Assembly (NCBI GenBank): GCA_026413225.1
Contig: CM048552.1
Coordinates: forward strand, 204,985,553-205,049,552
Direction: 5' to 3'
Origin: Otis tarda
Taxonomy: Eukaryota; Chordata; Aves; Otidiformes; Otididae
Length of the DNA: 64,000 nucleotides
A model generated the notes under the pieces. The model did not search any database. It saw only the letters and a program-made list of their open reading frames with translations, and was not told where the DNA came from. Position numbers and translations under genes: made by a program. Below, piece after piece: positions 15,101 through 27,100 of this stretch (its first letter is position 1; each line of letters opens with the position of its first letter).

Positions 15101-18100
15101 CTGAAGAGCCCCAACTCTCTCAGCCTGTCCTCATAGGAAAGGTGCTCCAGCCTTCTTATCTTCGTGGTGCTCCTCTGGACCCTCTCCAACTGGTCCATGT
15201 CCTTCTTACGTTGGGGACTCCAGAGCTGGACACAGTACCCCAGGTGGGGTAGAGGGGGAGAATCACCTCCCTCAACCTGCTGGCCACGCTTCTCTTGATG
15301 CGGCCCAGGATGCAGTTGGCCTTCTGGGCTGTAGGGCCACATTGTCAGCTCAGGTTGAGCCTCTCATCCACCAGTACCTCCAAGTCCTTCTCCTCAGGGC
15401 TGCTCTCAATCCATTCTCTGCCCAGACTGTATTTGTGCTTGGGATTGCCCCGACCCATGTGCAAGACCTTGCCTTTGGCCTTATACTGGAGATAATACAT
15501 CTAAAATGTATTTATGTGGATTAAAAGTGAAGTTAACCTATTTTTAATTAGCTTACCACATTATTACATTAAATGCTAACTGACTGATCTCAAAATAAAA
15601 GGTAAAGAAATTCTCAAATGGCTTCTTTCCCCTCCACACTCACAAATTCTCCAGAAACTTCTAGCAGGCTTGATCTTGATAATTTATGACATTTTGATCA
15701 GTAACCAAACAGAGCCTTTGGCAAGAGAATTTGCAAATAACACAAAGAGTGGAAGAATAATAAAGAAACATAATACCTCAACATCCTGCAAAGCTGGGTC
15801 TGTTAAACAACACTGTTCCCAAAGAGATAAAATTATAAATCTAAGAGCACGTAACACTGGCTTCTGATCCCTTTTCTATAAGTATGTGACAAATGTATTC
15901 AGGTTCACAGGACAGGTAACTTAAGGGTTGAGTAGAACAAGGAGGCAACAAGCTCCTTGGTTGGATGTGGCAGTAGTATGACTGAGTCTAGATAAATTGC
16001 GGAAGTTTGCTCTCCTCCTTTGGAGTAGAATACAGGAGACAGAGGATTCTGAAAATGAGTAAGGCCTTAACAAAAATCCCTTGAATCAGCATGAAAAACG
16101 CAATCACACTATCTCTTGATATTTAAATATCTCCACAGTAAAAAACCAAAACAAAACAAAAAACCCACAGTCAAAAAATATTTCTAAACTCAAAAAAAAG
16201 TAATAACAAGAAGCAGTGGCTGGAAACAGGCTGTCAGACATTCAGAAACTGGACACAGACCATTTATTTTATAATTTGATAAAAAAATAAATGCTAGAAC
16301 AAACTATCGAAGAATTTTTCATTTCCTGATACCTTTACATCAAGATTAGATATTTTCCTGAAATAAACTATTGTATTTTGTAAAGGAGATCAGTGTGACA
16401 GGTAGTAATTTAGGATACATATGAGATGAGATTCAAGCATTTAATTAGCTCTCTTGTATATATATTCTACGGAGAGCTATGCTACACCTTTTTCATTACT
16501 ATACTGTAATAACCTGCATTGTTCTTGTGATATTAACACAAGGGTTGAACACCAGCAATTTCATGCTGTAAACCAAATTATTTAATTGAAAATAGAACAT
16601 GCTCTTATCTCACGACTTTACTACATTAATATCCTTGGAAAAAAAAACCTATTGGGTGACTCAGAGGAGGGGTTTTTATTCTCTTCTCCCTCCAAAACAA
16701 TAGTGCAAGGTTCTTGTTCCTCACAGCTTTCCTCCAACAATGATATGAGACTTTCATGTCTTAATCTCTGAGCCAACACACTGTGACAAGGAGTTGTAGT
16801 TAAAAATTGAGGTTGCAATATCCAGAATAATGCCTTTTTTTTTTTAAACACTAGTTGCAGTGAAACAGCAGCAATTATTTTAGGGTGTAATTTGAAAGAC
16901 AGAAGACTGAAAGACAAACTACCCAGTGAAGACAATATGAAAAACAGGGATTAGTCCAAATCTGACCATACAGACAAACAAAAAAAAAGTTGTACTCCAC
17001 AATCTGTTGCAATAAGGAATTACGAACAAATATTTGGGATTACTAAAAATAAATTGAAATCTTAGGTTAGCCTGGATGACACAAAAAATAATAATGCTTG
17101 GAATAACATCTCTGTATAGGGTAGCAATACATGAAGATAATCACACCTGGACACCGCTCAAGGGGATCATTAAATAAGATAAAAGATAAATAAAGCCTAT
17201 TTATATGTAATGAAGGAGAACTGTGAAAGAGATGTACATATCAAATCTAATCACTATTTGCAGGGTGACTTCCTAAGGAAATTAGGTTTATGCCATCAAA
17301 CTGCCTGTCTCATCTGCAGGTTCACTCTGCAATTCCATATTAACAATCTGCATTCTATTAGTCCCTTTTAACCGAACTGGACTGGGAAGAAGAAATATCG
17401 AGTCTCCAAAGTTCCTACCTCATCTTGTCATACATCAGTGGCATAGTAAGCGAGCAATCTGGATCTTAGCCTCACTGGTAGCACTTAACTGCAACATCAC
17501 TTAAGAGTTACCTGTCCTCTCTGGCTGGCAACCAGCTGATCCCTTTGTGCAGCACTAGAAACTACGCAGTACCGAGCACAGGGATTCATCTTCCCCTACC
17601 AGCAGCAGCCCCTGAGATTCATTTTATGTTCAAGCATGTCTGCCTCTAAATTTGATAATGTTATTTTTCTTCTTGCAGTAACTTGAAGAAAGAAATACTG
17701 ACAATTATAGACATTTTTTTAAAAAATTGTCTGTTACCCAAGAGTAAGTCTCACATCAAAAGGAAACGCACCTTTGTTGATAAAATATCCAAGTAGATTT
17801 ACCACGTTTATCTTTTTAGAAATCTGTTAACTTTCACCTTTTTATCTTTAATGCTTTATTTTGAAAAAGCATGTAAGCAGTGACTAAAAGGCTCTGTGCA
17901 CCTCTAGTGGTTCTTCAATCACAAAAGCAGTTCAACTCATAAGTTGTAAAGCTTTATGTTATTCGATCAAAGGCACCAATGACCAAGAACATAACTTCAA
18001 AGAATAAGGTCAAAGATCACACGTACAAAGCACTCATTTGCTCTCACCTTTAGAGACACAATTACATCTTGAAGACACAGGAAAACTGCAAGCATGTTCT

Positions 18101-21100
18101 GGTTAGAATCAAGTACCACAAAGAAATTTTTTAAAATTACATTAAAAAAAAAAAAAAAAATCAAAGATACTATCACAAGTAACAACTTAAAATGCACCTT
18201 AACTTTCCTCTTCAGAAATTTTATATTTAACAGACTGTAGATTTTCTTGCTGAAGATACTGTACTAGTTACCAAAAGTACCAGAGGGTGCGTCAACAGCC
18301 TTAAAATTACAAAGATACTGTTGACAGTTTTGGTATTCGAACTGCTCAAGAGGACAACCCCCTTAAATACATAATCATGGAAAGCTTTGCTTTTTTTTTC
18401 TTTTAATAAATATAAGTGTTCACATGAAAGTCTCTAATCCTTTTGCATAAGCCATTGCACTGTTCATATATAATACTAATGTAAAAATAATGGCTGATCT
18501 AACAATGCTTCTATAACTTACTGAGAAAAATAAGTAAGTTTTCCTTAAATATTGTTAAAAAACACAAAACTCTTCAGTGATAACTTAAGTTTATATATAG
18601 GTATATTTCAAAAAGAGTATTCTGAGAATTAAAGGAAGCGGTTGAAAGAAAATGAGCTTTTATGTACTTACTCAAAACAACTTCAATTCCTAGTAAATCT
18701 GGATTGAATTGTAAAGGATGTCTCAACAAAAACTAAATGAAAAGTTATCTTAAGATTTGGGGCAGCGGTGAAATTCGAAGCAAAACCAGGAGGTGCATAC
18801 TACACAGCTGAATTGCTCATAAAGATGTACACATTAGGGAGCAAAGTTGCTGAAAACTCCTTTGCAGCTCTAGTAATGTATCTATTTTAGATGGATGCTG
18901 AAAAGTGTACTGGACCATAAGATGCTGTTATCTTGTAATAAGCTTGAAATTGCTTTAGTCAATATTTTTGCAAACTTAGTGTAACAGTTCCCAGCAAGTC
19001 AGGTGTAGCATTTCTCAATTATAGTGACAGTAAACTGCATTTCAATCTGCAGGAAATCTGGAGAGAAGCAAGTGCATCGTAATTGAAAGTACTTGAGCCT
19101 TTGAGTTAACAGTATTCCAAGACTGGAAAGACAAGCTAAATTTATACAGGCAGGGAAAAACAGTAGGAATTAAAGACCTTGACATACACTCATTAGTCCA
19201 ATCTCTTGAAAAACTTCTTAGTAATGCACTTTCTTTGTTTACCTAAGACTAGTCACTTTTGTCCTTTTATAAGCCAGTCAAGCTACCCATAACATGCTTA
19301 GCAGGTTTCAACAACCTTCTAACAAAATTATTTTGAAGATTCACAAATCACTGTATAAGAAAATCAACTTTTTTTTTTAATAACATAAACAACTTGATTT
19401 AATTTATGGAATCAGACTAACTTTGTCACATACGGACACAGTCTATCCTCAGAGGTGTGATCTCAAATAAAAGCTCTTCATAGATGAACAGAAAATATCA
19501 AAATTAAAGTACATTACTGCACTATTTTTATCTCTGTCACAACTAAGAGCTGATTCTTTCAAAGTTATTTTTTGAGCTAAGGCTAATACTCAGCCTTTTT
19601 TTTTTGGTCTAAATTGTATTTTTAAGCATTTTTTTTATATATACTGATCTTTCAGTGGACATCTACATCAGCATGTTAATACTCCAGAGTTCTTTTAAAA
19701 CATTAATTACCTTTGTGTCAACATAAGGAATCACTGGGTACTGAATCAGGCACACCACTTGTCTCCTCAACCCACGTTCCCACCCGATAAAGGTGCAAAC
19801 ATGAACACCCCACAGGAGGAAGACACACCTGTGGCTTTCTACAATAGTTCGCTCCCTATGCACACATGGGATTCTGCTGGTTAAAGGCAGGGCAATCACG
19901 TAGTACAGAAGAAGTTTCCTTACAGACAATTTTACAAGGTACAGATACAAAGCATGTGCCTTGGACGAGAAACTGTTAACTAGCAATGAAGTTTACAGCA
20001 CTACGGACTTATTACTAGAATGGTAATGAATCGCAAAAAAAACCCAAACATAAAAACTCAGTCATTCTGAGACATGCTTATTGGAATATCCTTTTTTATA
20101 CTGAAAATTAAACACTATTTAACTAGCACTGCATGTTCTTTAACAAGTCAGGTCACATGCTACAAACAAATACCAGTAAAATCAGAAGTGCTAAGCGGCA
20201 TTCACATAATTCCTCGAAGGAATAGGATTTCCTCACCTGAATCATATGAATTTTCAGCAGTCATCATCAGCACCTCTTGTAATAATCTACCCGACTGTTT
20301 ACTTTGCCTTGGACTTCCACTAGAGATTAGTTCCTTGTTGTTTGTTACGCTCGAAGGTGATCTGCTCTCTTCATGAAAAGTGTTACCGTAATGGTTCACA
20401 TACGCAAAGTCCCCAATGGTCAAAATAGAAGAAGATTCTCCTCCAACAGAATCTGTTTTATCTGAATTTAAAACATTTATAATCAGTTTAGGTATAGAAA
20501 CGCAGTGTTGGCACTTCAAGAAAAACATTAAGATGCATATCCTATTCTACGGAAACAACCTGCTGAGTTTGTACAGTGCTCTATTTTAACAAAATTAGCC
20601 ATGCCAGGTCAGTAAAATCCTTTGCATTAGACAGTTTATGGATTATACAGGTTGGAAGATTATACCTGACTTGTTAAAGGTCATGGACTTCTCAAAAAAA
20701 TAACTCGTAACCCAACTGAAATATTTCTTCTAAAAAAATTCAAACAAGTTTTCCCACATAGCAAATCCACCAAAACTTTCAGTAATTTTTCCAAATCCAG
20801 AGGTAAAATAATGTTTCTGCTCTAGCTTAAATTTTTTTTTTCCTCCCCAACTCGCCCCAAACAACAGCCCTTTTTGGCCACTCAATCCAATTGAAAAAAA
20901 AAAAAATCCCCCAAAAACCAAAAAAATCCCCCAAAAAATTAACCAAACAAAACAAACCAACCAAAAAATCCCCCAAAAACCTTATGTCAAACTTTTACTA
21001 CCTATCCATAATCAATGGTTAGATAGTATAGAAATAAATCACCTGTGGACCATAATGGAATTACACAACAAATGAGTATTCCCTATTCTATAATTCCACT

Positions 21101-24100
21101 GGATTACATTTCACAAAACTTTTTTTTTAAATTAAGACATGTAACACTAAGTCAAGTGCTTTTGAGAATATAAACATACTCTTCAATCAAAAACTTCACC
21201 AACAAAACTCACTGTCTAATCAAGATACTAAATTGGCCCAACAAAAATTATTCTGCATAAATTGATGCTAACATGAATTACTTTAATTAAAAATGTTTCA
21301 TATCAACTATTTGAATGAAACACTTTCATTATTTTGCTCAAGATGAACGCCAAGATTCATCAAGATGAATCACGGAAACTTTTACAGTGTTTTGTATTTT
21401 AAAAAGACAGCCTAAAGTTTTCTGTAGAAGCTTGATAGTAACTCATAACTAGAAACTTGATAGTAACTCCTTATTTAAAAGATTTCACACTCACTTTCTT
21501 AGTATGCTCAAAAGCTATAAGCACCTTTAAATGCCTCCATCAACTCTGATAGTTCTCTTTACAATGATTGTACAATTGTCTACAAACACAGACCCTGCCC
21601 AACAGAAAAATCAATGGGGAACTTAAGCCATGGAATTACAGTGAATTTTATTTTCTTTGTGAATTTGAGTGAATTATGGCAAATTTCCTTTTCTTGGTGA
21701 ATTTTTGTTTTGATTATGTTTTTCTAAACAGACACGGACAGGATTAGCTTTTCTCAACTGTAACTCACTTGGCTAATATATGAATTATATCTTAAAAAAG
21801 CAACAGCAACAGCATCAGCTATTATTTCATAATCAATCATCTCAAAGACTCTTCAGAAAAGATTAATTTCCTCCAATCTGTACTTCTCAGGAACAGCAGC
21901 ACTTATTATACAGTTTATATTCATACATACGTATTTTACCTGCAAAAGAAACGTGGCAGGTCTTCGGTGTGTCTACCTCTGGTATAACACTAAGTTCATG
22001 TTGTTCCAAATCAAACCCTAACTTGACTTTTGTCACAGGCGGTTTGGAAGATCTCCATTTCTGTTCTCTACATAGAACTTTCTCAGACTGTTCTGTAAAA
22101 CAAAGTTCTGCATGTTGTGTGTGTGTGTATATATATATATTTATATAAATTAAAAATTAACCTAGGGAGATGCAAGAGAACTCCATCTCATCTGAAAAAG
22201 GAGAAAAAATAAAATGAGAAATACTATACAGCCTTACCAGTTTGCTCAGCTGGACTGACGCACTGTGAAATCATTTCACTTTTGTGAAATTTACTCCTGG
22301 CACAATTCTCTTGCTGGTAGTTTCCTGAGACTTGGAAAAAGTCAGTCCTATTAATGCAGTCAGGCTTTTGTGCATCTGTCATTGCTTCATTTGTGCAGAT
22401 ATATCTCACCTTAGAAGGGGGAGAAGCAACTGTAAATAAGGTTATATTTATACTCATTTATCAAACCAGCATCTTCTTGTGTGTGTATTCCAAGTAGGAC
22501 AATATTGAGCACTTTCAGAAAGTAGTTCAAGTATGCAAGATACTGGACAGACCTGCTTAGCTTACAAAAACCTTTGGACATATAAGTATTTTACTAACCT
22601 CTACAAACCTAATGTGTTAAACCATAATTATTTACATTTTCAAGGCCTTTGTTAGATTAGATCAGAATATTCAACAGAAACAATTCCTGAAAAATCTGCT
22701 TTTAGTTTTTTCAGCTCCTGAATTCAGGAATTTTAGCTGTTGGACTCTAGGCAACAGTTATTTTTCTAAGATGGTTTCTGTTTTTAAAAAAAAAAAAAAA
22801 AAAAAAAAAAGAAAAAGCTTTAGAAATTTTTATTTTTCTTCTGTTACCAAAACCAAGCAAAATTACAAGTCAATAGTGCAGCTGCCAAACCAACTTCCTA
22901 ATGCGTACACATCAAAAGACAAACTTTAAAAAATAATCTATTAAAAATGCTTATAATAGCCTTTGAGGTATAGCTTGAATATTTTTAATACAGGAGCTGT
23001 TTTACATACACAGTTGCATTTCTAGAACTGAAAAAAACTATACCTGCAAGTATTTCAGACAATGTAACTCTTCCAACAGGCATTCTGTTCAGAGGCCAAG
23101 CACAGAAGTTCATAGTATTTCTGTTAGACTCAACAGAACAGTGCTCTTGCAGCTTACAGAAAAGAACCACTGACTACAAATCACAAGTCCTAATTAAAAT
23201 TTTCATTACAGTAAATTACCTAAAACTATCAACACACCATGGGATACTTTGCTAATTGGTAGCATTCACTCTTAAGTTTAATCACCTACTAGATGACTCA
23301 CCATGCAAAGCATTTATAAAGCTTACCTGCTTGTTCAGAAGTTGTTTCAAAGCTTCTTGCTGTCTCTGCATCTGTTCCTTCAATTTATCTTGCTTCTCTA
23401 AGAGTAATTGTTCCTGTATTTTCTGTCTAGAAAGAAGAGCTTCTCTTTGTGCATCCAGCTGCTCTTGCAATTCTTTCAAATGCTTTTGCTGAGCTTGGAT
23501 GCTTTCCGACGAGGCCAACACTCTGTCCCTTAAATTCAGTACACCAGAATAATTTAACAAGGATGCATCTCCTGGTTTTGCTGTCAAGAATTCCTCAACG
23601 CCCTGGGCTTTAGATTCTTCAAGAGATAAAGTCATGGGTTCAGAAAGACTGAGGGGTTGTTCAAGGTTTGTTTTGATGCTGCTCTCTGCAGATCCCTGCT
23701 GACATGCCAAAGAATCAACTGAGACTGCCTGAACTATATGAGAACCCTTTGTTACTGGAATGAGAGGTGTCTTAAGCGGAGGCCCTCCTTCAGCTTCTGT
23801 CTCTGTTTGATAGCTGGACATCTTATGAGACGACTCTTTAAAGTGCACTCTTTCTGAAGGCTCAAAGGAACCTTCTGCAGGCAAAACAAATCTAACGTCT
23901 TGTATGCGTGCTTCCGGTTGTGTCCTTACTGCAGTGACATCTTTCATGTCTAACCCTGATGGTAACTGGAACTGAGATGGTTCTCCAATGTATTTTTTGG
24001 AGGTTTCCAATACTTCCGCTTGTTCCTGCGAACGACAACCACAAGGCAAGCAAAACTCTCCATTCTTCAATTTTGACGTTTCTAAAAACTGAACATGTCT

Positions 24101-27100
24101 GCCAGAACAAATATTATGCATTTGCTCTTCATGTTTCTGTGAAGATGGTTTTTCCAACATATGCAATGTTCCTGAAAACACAGGTAGTGACCGTGCATAC
24201 TCTCGTGCATGAACTTGTTCGGATGACTGATACTGTATTGGTTGGGTTCCTTGCCTCTGTGAAAGTGGTTCTGAGATAGGCTTTAAACTAACTGATATTG
24301 TTTTCACAGAGCTCAGAGGTGTTGCAGAATTAGACGAGTATCTTTGCTTCAACTTATTCTGATACTCCTGTAGACGCTTTCTAGCTTCTTCAATGGTCTG
24401 TTTGTGCAGCCTGAGCAGAATGAAAACATGAATCTTTCCAGAGTGGTGCAATTTCAATAATCAATGTAATTCAAATTATTTTGAAACAGGCAACTCAGTT
24501 TTCCATTTCATAAAGGAATTTACCTATTTTGCTGTAGAAGGCGTTGTTGATAATTACGAATCATCTGTAAAGAGCTGTCTTCTCTAGGACTCTTGGTTTC
24601 TGATACGGTAGTATTTCCAGTCTAATCAAAATAAAATAATTTTAAGTGCACATATACAAGTAACTCACAGAAAACTATGAAAGTAACAACTTTAAGCTAT
24701 ATCTCATAAGCTTACAGAAGCCACTCAGTGAAGTATGTGAGATTTCAGCCTGAGGCAATGAAGCTAAAGCAGCTTCTGGAACAGATGGCCTACAGCTACA
24801 GTCTCTCTTGGCAAGTCAAGCATATACCGTAAAAGTCAATGGTGCTTACAGCAGCTCAGCTAAAATAGGTAAATGTACCCAAGTAGCAAACCCAGGGAGC
24901 AACGATCCAGAGCTGCATTTTGAAGGCAGATTCTCAGAAAAGTGCAGGTGGTGCAAACGATTCAAGATTTTAAAAAAGATTACTTTCCTTCAACATTCTC
25001 AATCAATTCCCTTCCTTTAAGTAGCTGTTTGAGATTCAGACAGGCAAAAACGTAGGTGGGTTTTTTCCTTGCCTTTTTTTTCATTTTTCCCCAATTTTTT
25101 TTTCTTCTTGAAAAATGATATGTGTACATGCATAGTTATTATACAACTGTTATCAGATTTTACTACCAGCTATTTTAAATAGACATGCTCTCCCTGGGAC
25201 TATGCAAAGACAATCCTAAGTCCAGTGATATAATGTGAAATAAAAGCTTCCACATTAGATAAAAGGAAACTTTTACATGTACACACTTCTGATTCATAGC
25301 CCAAGAAATAAAAATTTATTGTGCTGATCGACATAATTTAAAATTGCAAATAATGGACTTGATTTTTACAATTGTCCTGGTTCTGGCTAGGATAGAGTTA
25401 ATATTCACCTGAGCTGGGTGGAGAACTGAAGCTGATAGCCCCTATGGCTGGGATAATTAACTAATTAGGTAACAGCTGGGGTTAATTTACCCAAATTAGC
25501 TGAAGGGCTATCCCATCCCATCTGACATCACGCTCAGTATATAAGTGAGGAAGGTGCTAAAGGGAGCCTCCTGCTACTTGGAAGAAACTAGGTGTGGAGT
25601 TGTAATGTTGTAAGGCATTATACTGTATTTGTGTTCCATCACTGTTTTGTTTTCTTCTGCCATTACTGTTAAATTTACTTTTTGTTCAATCTCAGCCCAT
25701 GTGGTTTTTTTTTCTGGTTTTCTTTTGTTTACCAATTCTCACCCTATTCTCTCAGAGGGTGGGGGGAGTGGGAGAGAGACTGCGTAGTCTGGTCCCGATC
25801 AGGACTGAACTACGACAACAATACAGATAATTTTCAAACTACACACAGTTTTCTACAATTCTTCACCTCATGTTCCAGTTTGCTCTGCCGATCTGTAGAA
25901 GGAACACTGTGGCCTTGTACCAGCTGATCTTGCTCTTCCTCCTCTTTTTTTTTCTTAGCCTGCTCCAAACTGATTTGCATTTGGATCTTCATAAAATCAG
26001 CCTGCAAATGTGCTCTTTCTTCTTCCAGTTGTTTAAGCAAGGTCAGCTGTTCCTGTTTCTGTTGCTCTATTTGCTCATTCTATTGAGAAGAAAAATGATG
26101 GTGAATCTCCAGAACTGAATGACAAAGAAATCAAAGACCCCTCACACACACCACTACACACAAAACTGTTTCAGCTTACAGCAGAAATGTTATTGCTCGT
26201 GACAGGCATTTCTGAATTTTAAGAGGCCTTCAAAAATAGTTCCAAAGTTCACAAGAATAATTTTGTTTTACTGGCTAGATATTTCTAATAGTCCCTGAAT
26301 CCATTTACTATTGCACTATTACCTGTTCTCAAACAGAATGGATAAAATCAGAATCTAACCGTTCAAGATACATTATCATTTTCCAGAGACTGCAAAATAA
26401 GTCCTTTTCTTAATTTGAATTCAGATACCTACTTTGCATTTTATAGAACTTTTCATCAAGAGTTCAAGACATTTAAATGTTAATGCAAGCCTTACAAAAC
26501 TTCTGAAATAGCTAATGTATAACCACTTTAAGAGCACTTCATATATACCTGAAGTGGTTTGCTTATTTTTATTCTCTATGTACCTACTAGCTATCACTTA
26601 GACTCACGTATATCAACAGCATATATACTTTTAGAATGGAAGCAAAGAAAAATGTCAAAGTACTGGCAAAGATGAAGTGGACAACAGCCTTTAATGAGCC
26701 TGTCTGAACAGGGATGGCAGGAACAGCAACCTGAGAGAAAGCTAGACCTGAGAACAGTTAATGTGGACACAGCCATACATATACCCAGGAAGGTGCAAAG
26801 TGGGAGAAAATGGTTAAGGAAAGCAACCACACTTTCACAGAGGATCTGCTGCTTTTTCTTTTCAGTTTGTTTTTTTTTGTTGTTGTGGTTTTTTTTCCTC
26901 CTAAAACCAATATTACTTTGTCAAATTTTTGGTTCCTGAATTTCTGAACCTTAACTCTACAATTTAAAGCTGTGTTAAGTACCAGAATTTTAACTTTCCT
27001 TTTTTAAATGGATAAACCACCACATAATAGCTGGTAGGTATAGAAAAAGTTACAATCAAAGTGTTAAAAGCATGTTAAAAGGGTCTACAGCTGCTGTATA

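Noticed and set aside
23153..23173. Seven extra codons (SVVLFCK) at the start of coding exon 14
   Set aside because: This stretch reads as the pyrimidine tract TTCTTTTCTG of a better acceptor at 23152; kept as an alternative only.
25682..25927. 81-codon plus-strand frame
   Set aside because: Runs through the LTR end into the antisense of CEP295 exon 11; no independent support.
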